Below are positions 53,793 through 63,391 of a DNA stretch of 64,000 bases, in pieces (position 1 is the stretch's first letter; each line of letters starts with the position of its first letter). The stretch is from Ardenticatenales bacterium. GTDB lineage: Bacteria; Chloroflexota; Anaerolineae; Promineifilales; Promineifilaceae. Below the pieces are notes generated by a model, which was not told the DNA's origin, ran no database searches, and worked only from the letters and a program-made list of their open reading frames with translations. The translations under genes were made by a program, and so were the position numbers. The DNA is taken from the NCBI GenBank assembly GCA_020634515.1, contig JACKBL010000002.1, positions 1,028,819 to 1,092,818 of the forward strand. The letters run 5' to 3'.

Positions 53793-54904
53793 TGCGCATA
53801 GGAATTGATTGTCGATTGCCGGCATACCAGATGGGTGGAATCAGCCAGTACGTGCTGCATCTGCTGCCCGCGCTGGCCGCTTTGGACGCGGAAAACGCCT
53901 ACACCATCCTGCACAGCCGCCGTGACCGGGTCACGCACTTGCCGCCGGGCGCGCCCAACTTTCGCCGCGCCACCTTGTGGACACCCTGCCATCATCGCCT
54001 GGAGCGGTGGGCGCTGGGCGGGGAACTGCTGCCGCATCGACTGCATCTGCTGCACAGCCCGGATTTCATCCCACCCGCCTTTGGCGCCCGCCGCCGCGTG
54101 ATCACCGTGCACGACCTCAATTTTCTCTACTATCCGCAGTTTCTTACGCCCGCCAGCCGCCGCTACTATCTGGACCAGATCGCCTGGGCGGTCCGGCGGG
54201 CGGACCACGTCATCGCGGACAGCCACCACACGCGCCACGATTTGCGGGAACGGCTGGGTGTGCCGGCACAAAAGGCCACCACCATCCACCTGGCCGCGAA
54301 CCCTCTCTACACCAATCCTCCCACGACAGCGGAGGTGGCGGCGACGCTGGTTCAGTATGCGCTGCCGGCATCTTTTCTGCTGTTTGTGGGCACGCTGGAA
54401 CCGCGTAAGAACGTGCCCACGCTGCTGCGGGCTTACCACGCGCTGCGCCACGCGCATGGCGTGGACCTGCCCCTGGTGCTGGTGGGGGGCAAGGGGTGGC
54501 TGAATGAGGCGGTTTTTGCCACAATTGAGGAACTGGATTTGCAAGATGCGGTGCGCCATCTGACGGGTGTGCCCAATCAGCATCTGGCTTGCCTGTACGC
54601 GGCGGCGGCGCTGCTGGCGCTACCCAGTTTTTATGAGGGGTTTGGCTTGCCGGCATTGGAAGCGATGCACATCGGTTGTCCTGTGATTGCCAGTAATCGC
54701 GCCTCGCTGCCGGAAGTGGTGGGGAATGCCGGCATTCTCCTTGATCCCGACGACGTAGACGGCTGGTGCGAGGCGATGCGGCGGGTGGTGGAGGATGAAG
54801 AATGCCGGCAATCCCTCATCGCCCGCGGCCGGCAACAGGCGCGAAAATTCACCTGGACCCAAACCGCCGCCGCCACCCTGAACATCTACCGCACGCTCAC
54901 CTGA
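53792..54904 (+). CDS. Family 4 glycosyltransferase
   Basis: 370 residues from ATG 53792. MRIGIDCRLPAYQMGGISQYV is the usual start of GT4 enzymes. TLEPRKNVPTLLRAY, LVLVGGKGWL and the E-x7-E segment SFYEGFGLPALEAMHIGCPV are intact. It probably adds a sugar to a surface glycan. An in-frame extension to 53684 crosses the promoter and is rejected. Six TGCCGGCA sites lie in or near this gene, the densest patch in the window. Confidence 0.92.
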   Translation: MRIGIDCRLPAYQMGGISQYVLHLLPALAALDAENAYTILHSRRDRVTHLPPGAPNFRRATLWTPCHHRLERWALGGELLPHRLHLLHSPDFIPPAFGARRRVITVHDLNFLYYPQFLTPASRRYYLDQIAWAVRRADHVIADSHHTRHDLRERLGVPAQKATTIHLAANPLYTNPPTTAEVAATLVQYALPASFLLFVGTLEPRKNVPTLLRAYHALRHAHGVDLPLVLVGGKGWLNEAVFATIEELDLQDAVRHLTGVPNQHLACLYAAAALLALPSFYEGFGLPALEAMHIGCPVIASNRASLPEVVGNAGILLDPDDVDGWCEAMRRVVEDEECRQSLIARGRQQARKFTWTQTAAATLNIYRTLT

Positions 54905-54911
54905 CGCTTTC

Positions 54912-56177
54912 ATGCCCGCCATTGCCTATCGGCGGGACGACGAAACAACCATGTCTTCTTCTCAGCATATTCTCATCCTCACGCCGCAGCTTCCTTATCC
55001 CCCCCATCAGGGCGCCAGCCTGCGCAACTTCTACATCATCAAGGGGCTGGCGCAGCGCCATGCCATCACGCTTCTCAGCTTCGTAGACCCCGACCAACAC
55101 CTGGACAGCGACCCATCCGGTCCGCTGACCCAGTTGTGCACCCACGTCTACACCATTCCCGCGCCGCCGCGCACCCGCGCCCAACGCCTGCGCCAACTTC
55201 TGTTCACCGATCAACCCGACATGGCTTTTCGCCTGAGCAGTTCCGCCTTCACTACCCGCCTGCGCGAGGTGCTGCATCAACAGGTTTTTGACATTGTGCA
55301 GGTGGAAGGGCTGGAACTGGCCCGCTATATCCCCATTGTTCGCCAGGCCAGCCCGCGCAGCCACATTGTCTTCGACGACCACAACGCAGAAGCGGCGCTG
55401 CAACAGCGCGCTTTTCTTACCGACCTGCGGCAGCCGCGGCGCTGGGGGGCGGCGTTGTATTCGTCTATTCAGGTGCGGCGGCTGCGCCGGTTTGAGACCT
55501 GGGCCTGTCAACAGGCAGACCAGGTCACGGCCGTCAGCGAAGCCGACCAAGAAACGTTGCAAGGCCTGGTTCCCGAAAAGCGCGTCACCCCCATTCCCAA
55601 CTGCATCGACGTGGCCACCTACGACCTGCCCCCTGACGGCCTTTATCCTACGTTTGACCTGGTCTTCAGCGGCAAAATGGACTACCGCCCCAACGTAGAC
55701 GCCATGCTCTGGTTCGTGGCGGAGATATGGCCGCGCATCCGCGAAGCGCGCCCGCAGGCCACGCTGGCCGTGGTCGGGCAAAAACCGCACCCCCGCCTGG
55801 AGCCGCTCTACCACCTGCCCGGCGTGACCATGACGGGGTGGGTGGAGAGCGTGCAGCCCTACCTGGCCGGCGCGACCGTCTACGTGATGCCCTTCCGCAT
55901 GGGCAGCGGCACTCGTTTGAAGCTGATTGAGGCCATGGCTGCCGGCAAAGCCATTGTCAGCACCCCCATTGGCGCGGAAGGCTTCCCCGTCGTGCACAAC
56001 GAGCACCTCATGCTCGCCTCCACCCCCAACGAATTCGCCACCGCCGTCCTCACGCTCCTCACCCAACCCCCGCGCCGCCAGAAACTAGGCAACGCCGCGC
56101 GCCAGTTCGCCCAGCAATACGACTGGCGGCAAGTCGTGCAGCGGTTTGAAGCAGTCTATGCAAGCGTCATCTCGTAA
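54912..56177 (+). CDS. Family 4 glycosyltransferase
   Basis: 421 residues. ILILTPQLPYPPHQGASLRNFYI is the typical N-terminus, with the conserved basic loop following. IVFDDHNAEAALQQRA and FDLVFSGKMDYRPNVDAMLWF follow, and PFRMGSGTRLKLIEAMAAGKAIVSTPIG is the C-terminal motif of this GT4 branch. ATG 54912 is given; ATG 54951 (MSSSQHIL) is an equally good start. It lies 7 bp after the preceding GT4 gene and forms an operon with it. Confidence 0.9.
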   Translation: MPAIAYRRDDETTMSSSQHILILTPQLPYPPHQGASLRNFYIIKGLAQRHAITLLSFVDPDQHLDSDPSGPLTQLCTHVYTIPAPPRTRAQRLRQLLFTDQPDMAFRLSSSAFTTRLREVLHQQVFDIVQVEGLELARYIPIVRQASPRSHIVFDDHNAEAALQQRAFLTDLRQPRRWGAALYSSIQVRRLRRFETWACQQADQVTAVSEADQETLQGLVPEKRVTPIPNCIDVATYDLPPDGLYPTFDLVFSGKMDYRPNVDAMLWFVAEIWPRIREARPQATLAVVGQKPHPRLEPLYHLPGVTMTGWVESVQPYLAGATVYVMPFRMGSGTRLKLIEAMAAGKAIVSTPIGAEGFPVVHNEHLMLASTPNEFATAVLTLLTQPPRRQKLGNAARQFAQQYDWRQVVQRFEAVYASVIS

Positions 56178-56301
56178 AACAATTCGCCGGTCATTGACGC
56201 TTCTCTCTTGCTTGCCAGTGCCATCTGTCACACCGATAGCCGCCTGTTCAACGTCTTGGTTCAACGTTTGCTTGAGCGGCGGGCGGGTTGAGAGACGACT
56301 C

Positions 56302-56559
56302 TCAGGTTAACCCAAAACCTGAAACGCGGATGACAATGACGGTTTCCTGGCCCAATATGGGCAGATGGCGCAAGTGTACGGCTTGACCATGGCCGTAGTT
56401 ACATTTGATTTCTTGTTTACACACGCCACATCTCGTTGTTTCGCGGCGACTTTCAACCGTAATGAAGAATTTGCCATCTCGGGTGTGTTGGGTGGCAACA
56501 ACATCAACCTGAGGAATATCCAGGGGAAAACTGATTTGGGCTGGGGTGGATATGGGCAT
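56302..56559 (-). pseudogene. ISL3-family transposase, N-terminal fragment
   Basis: About 85 residues remain. LDIPQVDVVATQHTRDGKFF, then CGVCKQEIKCNYGHGQ and LRHLPILGQETVIVIRVSGF match the zinc-ribbon N-terminus of ISL3 transposases. The sequence then stops (TGA at 56302-56304), and the DDE catalytic part is missing downstream. Inactive relic at the left edge of the RHS locus. Confidence 0.75.
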
Positions 56560-56759
56560 CGTTTTTACTCCGTTTGTGAAAATGGCCTCCATTCTACCTC
56601 ACCACCACATATGGGTGTACCCCCGGAATTCCCAAAGAATTACCGCTTTTGCCGGCACACTCTACGACTGCGCCCCGCCCTGATCGCGGCCGGCGAAACG
56701 GATTTCATGACTGACCCAAAGTCCCAACCTTAAAAAATAGCGTAGATGTTCTAAAACGG

Positions 56760-56788
56760 TTGACAACCGCCGTCAAATGGCCTAAACT
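56760..56788 (+). promoter_or_regulatory. Sigma-70 promoter upstream of the RHS locus
   Basis: TTGACA (56760-56765), a 17-nt spacer and TAAACT (56783-56788). The expected start near 56795 leaves about 62 nt of leader before ATG 56857. Confidence 0.75.
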
Positions 56789-56818
56789 TCCGGCCATTGT
56801 TACCAGAAAAGAGCCAAA

Positions 56819-59800
56819 TTGAGCCAAAGCCATAAGCCAGGAGGAGGAGGAGTCCCATGGTCCCTACGGTCGGTCTGTCCTTGCGTGCCGGCATTCACCT
56901 TATCACCGCGCTCGCCCTATCACTCCAACTACTGCTGGCACCCTTCACCCCACCCCCCGGCATGCCACCGACCCCCGGCCTGCGCCAGGCGACAGCCGGC
57001 AAAGACATCGCCGCCCGCCGCGCCGCGCCGCTCGCCGGACCGTAACATCGCCAGCTACGGACCGGGAGACCCGCCCAACGCCCCCCACCACTGCGTCGAA
57101 TACGCCTACGCCCACAACGTCAGCGGAAGCAACTGGCTCGTCAACCGGCAACTGCGGCAAAGCACCTACGAAAACAGCAACGAAGCCTGCGGCGGCGGCA
57201 ACCGAATCGCCATGACCCTCTACCGCTACGACAACAGCGCCAACCCCACGGACACCACCCTGGGAACGCTGGGCCAATTGAAATGGACCATGCACTGGTC
57301 GGCGGGAGACAGCTACCAGACCACCTACACCAACTACCACGGCAGCGGCAGCGCCTACGACGGCCTGCCGCGCCAGACCAAAACCTTCCAACAGTACAAC
57401 CACCTCGGTCTGCCCACACAAACGCAAACCACCGCCGCGGACGTGGCCGCGCAAACCACGCAAATCAGCTACGACGCCGTATTCCCCTGGCTGCCGGCCA
57501 CCATCACCGACGCCAACAACGCCCAGACCCGCTACGAATACGACCTCTTTGGTCGCCTCACCCACATCTACGCCCCCGACCCCGCCACCGGCGCGGCCAC
57601 CGAGTTGCAAGCCAGCACCGACTACAGCTACGACCCCGGCGCGCAAGTGTTAACCATCACCCAAACCGCCCACCCCGACCCATCCGACCCGGCGCAAGAC
57701 CAGACCAGCCGCCGCTTCTACAACGGGCTAGGGCAGGTCGTGCAAGAACGGCGGCTGAACGCGGAAATTGCCGGCAGCACCGACACCGTCATCTGGAGCC
57801 ACACCGCATACGACGGACGCGGCCTCCCCATCTGCCAGACCACCCCCCAAAGCGGCGGCGCGCAAAACTTCCAACCCAAAACCTGCGCCAACTACAACCA
57901 CACCAGCACCCAATACGACCCCTTCGGTCGCGCCACCCACATCACCGCCCCCGACGGCAGCGCCACCACCACCACCTACGGCTTCCCCACCATCACCCCC
58001 GCCGCGCAGCCCGAACTGGCCAAAGTCCAGGTCACCGACGCCAACAGCCACACCATCACCTCCTACACCAACGCCTGGGGGCAGCTTTCCGTGGTGCGCG
58101 AGTTCTTCGGCGCGGCGCTGGCAGACAACGCAGACACCGTTTATACTTACGACGTTGCCGGCAACCTCACCCAAGTACAAACCTACGACGCCTTCAACGC
58201 CGGAACCGGCAACCTGCTGCGCCAGAACAGCATGAGCTACGACACCCTGGGGCGCAAAACCGACATGACCGACGCCGACATGGGTTACTGGACCTACACC
58301 TACGACGCCAACGGCAACCTCCTGCGGCAGGAAGCCAACCCCGGCACAGCCGATCACGTCGCCCTCTGCTTTTACTACGACAACCTGAATCGCCTGCGCC
58401 ACAAAACCAGCGATCCCAGCCCAACTACCCCCTGCCCGGCCAACCCCGCCGCCAGCGGCCCCCAACACCTGTCCACGACGGAATACGACACCGCCGCCAA
58501 CGGCCTGGGCAAACCGGCCGCCATCCGCTGGGGACCCGACCCGGTCAACAACTACGAGACTTTCAGCTACGACCAACGCGGCCGCCTCACCGGCCACACG
58601 CGCACGATTGACGGCCACGCCTTCACCCTGGCCGTGACCGTCTACGACAACCTGGACCGCCCCCTGACCACCGTCTACCCCGACGGCGAACTCGTGCAGA
58701 CGACCTACGACCAGGAAGGCGAAAACACCCTCACCGCCGGCGCCAACGGCATCATCACCAACATCGCCTACAACCAGCGCGGCCAGATGACCACCCTGGC
58801 GCGGGGCAACGGGCGGGACACCCTCTTCACCTACTACAGCGCCACCGGCAGCAACGGCAACGCCAACTTCCGCCTGCAAAGCATCCACACCGCCACCCTG
58901 CCCGGCAAAGAAGACCTCCTCTCCCTCACCTACGAATACGACCCCGTGGGCAACATCACCCAAATCGTCGATAATCTGTTGGCGACAGACAAAAAGCAGG
59001 AATTCGAGTACGACGCACGCAACCGGCTCACCCACGCCTGGACGCCCCCCGCCGCCGTCGACCCCTACGACCACGACATCGCCTACGACAAACTGGGCAA
59101 CATCAGCAACTACGACGGCGCCAGCTACACCTACCACCCCGTGAAAAAAGACGCCGTCATCGCCACCAGCGGCGGCCAACAGTTCGCGTACGACGCCCAC
59201 GGCAACATGATAGACCGCAGCGACAGTGCCGGCAACTACAGCCAGCAATTCGACAGCGAAAACCGCCTCATCAGCGTCACCACCGGCGGGCAAACCACCC
59301 AATTCTTCTACGACGCCGCCGGCCAGCGCGTGCAGACCATCCACCCCGACGGGCGCATCACCTATTCCCCCTTCCCCCAATACGAAGAAGAACACATCCC
59401 CCTCCCCCCCACACCCACACCCACCGCCACCAACACCCCCACACGCACCCCAACGCCCACCCGCACGCCCACGCCCACCCGTACCCCTACCCCAACCAAC
59501 ACGCCCACTCGCACCCCCACCCCAACCAACACCCCTACGCGTACCCCCACCCCAACCAACACCCCTACGCATACCCCGACGCCCACCCACACGCCCACCC
59601 CATCATCCACCGCTACTCCGCCGCCAACCGCCACCGCTACCCCGCCGCCAACAGCCACGCACACGCCGACAGTCACTCCCACCCCCCTCCCCGCCTGTCC
59701 GCCAGCGTTGACCTCGCCCCTCAACGGCGGCATCGCCCTCGTCAAAACCTTCTCCTGGCAGCCCTGCGCCGCCGCCGTCCGCTACACCCTCAACATTCGC

Positions 59801-60568
59801 GGCGACGGCCTGCCCGCAAGGCATCACCATCCCCACCGCGGAGACCAGCACCACCGCCCCTGGCTCAACCTCATCCCCGGCGGCAGCTACAGTTGGAACG
59901 TGAAAGCGTGCTACACCCTCACCTGCGGCGACAGCAGCGACTGGTCCGCCCCTTCACCTTCTCCTACCTCTACCAACCCACCGCCACCCCGCCCGCCGCC
60001 ACCGCCACCCCCACACCCGGTGGCGCACCATCGCCCCCAGCCCCACCCCCTACGAATGCCCCACCGCCCTGCAAGAGCCGCCCGACGGCTCCACGCAGAA
60101 ACGAACCACCCACCCTCATGTGGGCAGACCCCTGCGCTCCCGGCGGCGACGTCCTCACCGCCGGCTGGCGCACCAGGTGGAGATAACGGGACAGAACCAA
60201 TCCCCCATCATCCTCATCATCGCCGCCGAAAGCTACGACACCGGCTGGCTGCTCCTCCCCCCCGACAGCTACACCTGGCGCGCCCGCTCCTGCGCGGACG
60301 AAGACTGCGTCCAGGCCGGCCCCTGGCCCGAAGCCTGGTCCTTCACCTACGAAGACCCCATCCCCCCCACCCCCACCCCACAAAGCCCACAAGCGCCCGG
60401 CGGCAACGGCGGCGGCATCCAGAGCGGCTACACCATCACCCAACGCAGCACCTACTTCCTCGCCGGACAGGCCGTCGCCGTGCGCCAGGTCATCCCCGGC
60501 GAGACCAACAACCTGCTGCACCTGCACAGCGACCACCTCGGCAGCAACAGCGTCATGAGCTACAATAA
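56819..60568 (+). CDS. RHS/YD-repeat protein body (frame-disrupted)
   Basis: The homologous part runs from about 57041 to 59960 in this frame. It contains many YD repeats (YRYDNSANPTD, YEYDLFGRLTHIY, YTYDANGNLLRQE, YDERG-like units) that form the hollow beta shell of RHS proteins. A Thr-Pro-rich linker follows at 59400-59700. The 3' end after about 59960 is in the wrong frame; true continuation lies in two other frames (around 59893-60186 and 60120-61577). The start of this frame (56819, TTG) is not a natural start. Probably one gene broken by three or more indels, or an assembly error. Confidence 0.8.
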   Translation: MSQSHKPGGGGVPWSLRSVCPCVPAFTLSPRSPYHSNYCWHPSPHPPACHRPPACARRQPAKTSPPAAPRRSPDRNIASYGPGDPPNAPHHCVEYAYAHNVSGSNWLVNRQLRQSTYENSNEACGGGNRIAMTLYRYDNSANPTDTTLGTLGQLKWTMHWSAGDSYQTTYTNYHGSGSAYDGLPRQTKTFQQYNHLGLPTQTQTTAADVAAQTTQISYDAVFPWLPATITDANNAQTRYEYDLFGRLTHIYAPDPATGAATELQASTDYSYDPGAQVLTITQTAHPDPSDPAQDQTSRRFYNGLGQVVQERRLNAEIAGSTDTVIWSHTAYDGRGLPICQTTPQSGGAQNFQPKTCANYNHTSTQYDPFGRATHITAPDGSATTTTYGFPTITPAAQPELAKVQVTDANSHTITSYTNAWGQLSVVREFFGAALADNADTVYTYDVAGNLTQVQTYDAFNAGTGNLLRQNSMSYDTLGRKTDMTDADMGYWTYTYDANGNLLRQEANPGTADHVALCFYYDNLNRLRHKTSDPSPTTPCPANPAASGPQHLSTTEYDTAANGLGKPAAIRWGPDPVNNYETFSYDQRGRLTGHTRTIDGHAFTLAVTVYDNLDRPLTTVYPDGELVQTTYDQEGENTLTAGANGIITNIAYNQRGQMTTLARGNGRDTLFTYYSATGSNGNANFRLQSIHTATLPGKEDLLSLTYEYDPVGNITQIVDNLLATDKKQEFEYDARNRLTHAWTPPAAVDPYDHDIAYDKLGNISNYDGASYTYHPVKKDAVIATSGGQQFAYDAHGNMIDRSDSAGNYSQQFDSENRLISVTTGGQTTQFFYDAAGQRVQTIHPDGRITYSPFPQYEEEHIPLPPTPTPTATNTPTRTPTPTRTPTPTRTPTPTNTPTRTPTPTNTPTRTPTPTNTPTHTPTPTHTPTPSSTATPPPTATATPPPTATHTPTVTPTPLPACPPALTSPLNGGIALVKTFSWQPCAAAVRYTLNIRGDGLPARHHHPHRGDQHHRPWLNLIPGGSYSWNVKACYTLTCGDSSDWSAPSPSPTSTNPPPPRPPPPPPPHPVAHHRPQPHPLRMPHRPARAARRLHAETNHPPSCGQTPALPAATSSPPAGAPGGDNGTEPIPHHPHHRRRKLRHRLAAPPPRQLHLARPLLRGRRLRPGRPLARSLVLHLRRPHPPHPHPTKPTSARRQRRRHPERLHHHPTQHLLPRRTGRRRAPGHPRRDQQPAAPAQRPPRQQQRHELQ
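56857..57045 (+). pseudogene. RHS protein, N-terminal signal-peptide part (frameshifted from the body)
   Basis: 62 residues with a Sec-type signal (GIHLITALALSLQLLLAPF). AGGAGGAGGAG directly precedes ATG 56857, so this is the real translation start of the RHS protein. The frame then stops at 57045. The RHS body continues in another frame from about 57041 (RNIASYGPGD). Most of the usual N-terminal RHS region is absent, so a deletion rather than a single base is likely. Confidence 0.7.
59404..59697. repeat. Thr-Pro low-complexity tract
   Basis: Repeated ACC/CCC codons encode TPTPTNTPTRTPTP-type sequence within the RHS gene. Linkers of this kind are common in Chloroflexota surface proteins. Prone to slippage, which may explain nearby frameshifts. 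Confidence 0.85.
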
Positions 60569-61577
60569 CGGTGGCGGCATGGTTGCCGGCAGCCGCACCC
60601 GCTACCTCCCCTTCGGCGGCTACCGCACCGCCCCCAGCCAAACCTATACCGACCGCGGCTACACCGGCCAGAAGCACAACGACGACCTCGGACTCATCTA
60701 CTACAACGCGCGGTATTACCTCCCCGGCGTGGGCCGGTTTGTGAGCGCGGATTCGATTGTGCCGGATGCCGGCATTCCCCAGACATTCAACCGCTACGCT
60801 TATGCTGAAAACCGTCCTCTTATGTACACAGACCCCTCTGGACACTGCATTTTTGGGATAGACACCGCTATCTGTATAGCTGTTGCTTTAGGCGCTGGAA
60901 TTGGTTTAATTGTAGATTATAGTGTACAAGTTCACGAGAATATTGAAAAAGGCATGTCCTTTTTTGAGGCAGTGTACAAAGAAAACGTGGATTGGGGGAG
61001 TGTTACTGGAGCAACCGTATCAGGAGGTATAGGGGGAGGGATTGCTGCGCCAATTACATCTCTAGCTGGTCCGGGAAGCAGTTTGTTAACCCGTCTTACT
61101 GTATCTTCAGTGGGAGGATTTATTGGTGGCGGCGTGGGTGGACAAACGGGTACACTTGCCGAAGCTTCAGCAACTGAAGTTGCTTCACTATTTAGCGGAA
61201 TGGGGATAGATGGTCAAAGATTTCTTGACAATGCTATTGCAGCAGGTTTGCTGTCCACTGACGAGTTCGTAATGGATGCCGTGGCTGGAGCTTTTTTTGC
61301 CGCAGCAGGAGAAGGGTTAAACAACGCTTTGTCCAAAAGCCTTTCGGGCCTTCGCCCGTGGCAAGGTTCTCAACCGCATGTGTCCATGATTAAATTTGAA
61401 CCAGTGGTTGGAGGCGGTGTGCAGATGAAAACAATCATCAGTGGCAGGGCGGTGACACTTACTCCAGAGAAAACGCAAACGCTTCTTCAAGCTCTTGCAC
61501 AAGGTACAATTGACACGGCTACGGACCTGCTGGAGGAATGGTTAAACAGTGAGATTGATAGGTGGAATGAGCCATGA
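60120..61577 (+). CDS. RHS core end with variable C-terminal tip (toxin candidate 1)
   Basis: 485 residues; the real protein enters this frame by frameshift at about 60180. The core has HLHSDHLGSNSVMSYNNGG, RTRYLPFGGYRTAP, YTGQKHNDDLGLIYYNARYYL and GVGRFVSADSIVPDAGIPQ, ending NRPLMYTDPSGH near residue 240. After that, the sequence turns AT-rich and has no TGCCGGCA. The tip (about 245 residues) has a Gly-rich hydrophobic part (IGGGIAAP...GGFIGGGVGG) and ends WLNSEIDRWNEP. This change after the core is the hallmark of a swapped toxin domain. The activity of the tip is unknown. Confidence 0.8.
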   Translation: MGRPLRSRRRRPHRRLAHQVEITGQNQSPIILIIAAESYDTGWLLLPPDSYTWRARSCADEDCVQAGPWPEAWSFTYEDPIPPTPTPQSPQAPGGNGGGIQSGYTITQRSTYFLAGQAVAVRQVIPGETNNLLHLHSDHLGSNSVMSYNNGGGMVAGSRTRYLPFGGYRTAPSQTYTDRGYTGQKHNDDLGLIYYNARYYLPGVGRFVSADSIVPDAGIPQTFNRYAYAENRPLMYTDPSGHCIFGIDTAICIAVALGAGIGLIVDYSVQVHENIEKGMSFFEAVYKENVDWGSVTGATVSGGIGGGIAAPITSLAGPGSSLLTRLTVSSVGGFIGGGVGGQTGTLAEASATEVASLFSGMGIDGQRFLDNAIAAGLLSTDEFVMDAVAGAFFAAAGEGLNNALSKSLSGLRPWQGSQPHVSMIKFEPVVGGGVQMKTIISGRAVTLTPEKTQTLLQALAQGTIDTATDLLEEWLNSEIDRWNEP

Positions 61578-61692
61578 GGGAATTGAGGTGCGATCTGTTG
61601 TGAGGATGTTTGATTACTCAAGCAACTGGCTTATTCATGAACAACGTGGTCGCCTGGATGTACTCTTGGTTTGAGTTCTTATTGAGGCAATT

Positions 61693-62100
61693 ATGTCTGA
61701 AGGTCATAAAATTCCTTTGGTCTTTTTATCATTTGCTGCTTATGTTCTTGGCGCAAGTGCTACATTAGCAGTTCTATGTCGTTTGAATTTTGCACCGCTA
61801 ACACTGTTTGCAGGATTTTTCTGGGGATGGTATGCACTACTGAAAACCTACATTGTTATAAAAGGTAGGATGTCAGTCACTGGTGATTTTCTTTTGTTTA
61901 TAAACACAATGGCTGTGTTCTATCTGACTCGTGTTTTACATGGTTGGCTCTGTACGCTGAACATGGGTCACGCACAGTGCCTTCCTGCACAAAAGACAGG
62001 CTGTTCCTTTCTGCTATTCATGTCAATGGGCATTGCACTTGTAAGCCTATGGCTCTGGTTTCGTTTTCGACAGGCAAAAGGAGAAGCTGTATTTCATTGA
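61693..62100 (+). CDS. Small membrane protein, candidate immunity protein for tip 1
   Basis: 135 residues with four predicted membrane helices (approximately 9-28, 33-53, 63-80 and 105-125). Two Cys lie near CTLNMGHAQCLPAQKTGC. It follows the tip-1 gene by 115 bp. AT-rich like tip 1. Position immediately after an RHS tip is the usual place for an immunity gene; a membrane-acting toxin would suit a membrane immunity protein. No family recognised. Confidence 0.65.
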   Translation: MSEGHKIPLVFLSFAAYVLGASATLAVLCRLNFAPLTLFAGFFWGWYALLKTYIVIKGRMSVTGDFLLFINTMAVFYLTRVLHGWLCTLNMGHAQCLPAQKTGCSFLLFMSMGIALVSLWLWFRFRQAKGEAVFH

Positions 62101-62422
62101 GATCGAAACCATCTACACCGTCCCCTGGCTCAACCTCATCCCCGGCGGCAACTATGCCTGGAACGTGAAAGCGTGCTACACCCCGGATTGCAGCAGCGAC
62201 AGCGACTGGTCCACCCCCTTCACCTTCTGGTCCCTCTACCAGCCCGCCGCCACGCCCACGCCCACGCCCACGCTAGAAATAAGCACCGTCGAAGGGAAAG
62301 GAGGTGTCTATGAAACGAAACTGATGCGTGATGGGCGGTGGTCACATGAGCTGGTCAATCCCTTTCCTGACGGTCATGTGCTTGTGTATTTATGGGCGGC
62401 GAAGGAACACATTGAACGATAA
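62101..62422 (+). pseudogene. RHS linker fragment heading module 2
   Basis: Translation reads IYTVPWLNLIPGGNYAWNVKAC, then CSSDSDWSTPF and TPTPTPTLE, duplicating the sequence near 59860-59980 of the main gene. After about 62275 it leaves RHS similarity (ISTVEGKGGVYETKLMRDGR...HIER) and stops at 62422. It is a displaced RHS fragment joined to foreign sequence. Confidence 0.7.
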
Positions 62423-62477
62423 AAAGTGGACATTTTAACCCGATGAAATGAGGACATTCTTAACCGATGTTGACAGG
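62423..62477. mobile_element. Possible insertion-sequence end (IS21-like)
   Basis: Two near-identical direct repeats, GGACATTTTAACCCGATG and GGACATTCTTAACCGATG, sit 6 nt apart and end in TTGACA. Read on the minus strand it begins TGTCAACATCGG. Multiple terminal repeats with a TGT end are characteristic of IS21-family elements. No transposase is present, so only a scar. Tentative. Confidence 0.35.
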
Positions 62478-63390
62478 GGGCATGGTCGGCGGCAGCCGCA
62501 CCCGCTACCTCCCCTTCGGTGCCTACCGCACCGCCCCCACCCAAACCTTTACAGATAGAGGCTTCACCGGCCAGCAGCACAACGACGACCTCGGCCTCAT
62601 CTACTACAACGCCCGCTACTATTTGCCCGGCATCGCCCGGTTTGTGAGCGCGGATACGGTTGTGCCGGATGCCGCAAACCCCCAAGCCTTCAACCGATAC
62701 GCCTACGTTCTCAACAATCCGCTCATTTTGACAGACCCTACAGGCCACATTGCTTGCGATAGTAGTAATCTGCCAGGGATGGATCAAGGGGCCTGTGCAT
62801 CGGGGACAGATGATTACTATCCTACCCAAAGCAGTACCGCCAGTTACATCATTGGTGCCGGCTTTGCAGAGGAAGGGATTCCTACTCAACTTGCCGATTT
62901 AGATCATTCGGATTTTTGGGTGCAAGTATTCCGAACCGCTGCCGGCTTTATATCTGAACCACTGGATTGGGTATTGACCGGCAAAGAGATCTTTTCAGGT
63001 GAAATAAGTGGTGAAGAGATCGGTGCCACAATATTGTTCGCGGCCTTGCCTATTGCCCAAGGGGGGTGGGCGGATGATACTGTCACGCTTTATCGGGCTG
63101 TGAGTCCAGGCGAATTAGATGATATTATGCACACAGGTATCTTTCGTCCACATCCAGATGGACTATCAATGGACACCAAATGGTTTTCGGAAACCCTCGA
63201 AGGGGCAAAAGAGTGGGGATCCCGGATGTTTGATGAGTTTGAAGTGGTAAATGTAATCGTCCCCAAGGACATTGCCGACCAGATGTTCATCGTAAAAAAT
63301 CTTGACGGCATTGCTAACGCTCGCGCTGCGAGCGATGATGTTTTGGAACATTTCAACGAAAGTATAATAAACTTCCTACTGGAGAGGTGA
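62467..63390 (+). CDS. RHS core with variable tip (module 2, ADP-ribosyltransferase-like toxin candidate)
   Basis: 307 residues. The first 95 are RHS core: GSRTRYLPFGAYRTAP, FTGQQHNDDLGLIYYNARYYL, FVSADTVVPDAANPQ, NNPLILTDPTGH. The rest is unrelated to tip 1. TVTLYRAVSPGELDDIMHTG (about 200-219) and KWFSETLEGAKEWGSRMFDE with VVNVIVPKDIADQMF suggest the ADP-ribosyltransferase fold (Arg near YRAV, acidic residue later), but this is pattern-level only. The ATG 62467 lies in the IS-like scar, so the module cannot be secreted by itself. AT-rich tip. Confidence 0.7.
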   Translation: MLTGGMVGGSRTRYLPFGAYRTAPTQTFTDRGFTGQQHNDDLGLIYYNARYYLPGIARFVSADTVVPDAANPQAFNRYAYVLNNPLILTDPTGHIACDSSNLPGMDQGACASGTDDYYPTQSSTASYIIGAGFAEEGIPTQLADLDHSDFWVQVFRTAAGFISEPLDWVLTGKEIFSGEISGEEIGATILFAALPIAQGGWADDTVTLYRAVSPGELDDIMHTGIFRPHPDGLSMDTKWFSETLEGAKEWGSRMFDEFEVVNVIVPKDIADQMFIVKNLDGIANARAASDDVLEHFNESIINFLLER

Positions 63391-63391
63391 T

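Noticed and set aside
57728..59590. 620-residue Gly/Val-rich open frame antisense to the RHS body
   Set aside because: It is the complement of YD repeats in G+C-rich codons; no motif, no ribosome-binding site, and the sense strand is clearly coding.
59820..60180. Programmed ribosomal frameshifting in the RHS gene
   Set aside because: Homology passes through all three frames within 360 bp with no slippery heptamer and hairpin recognised; indels or errors are simpler.
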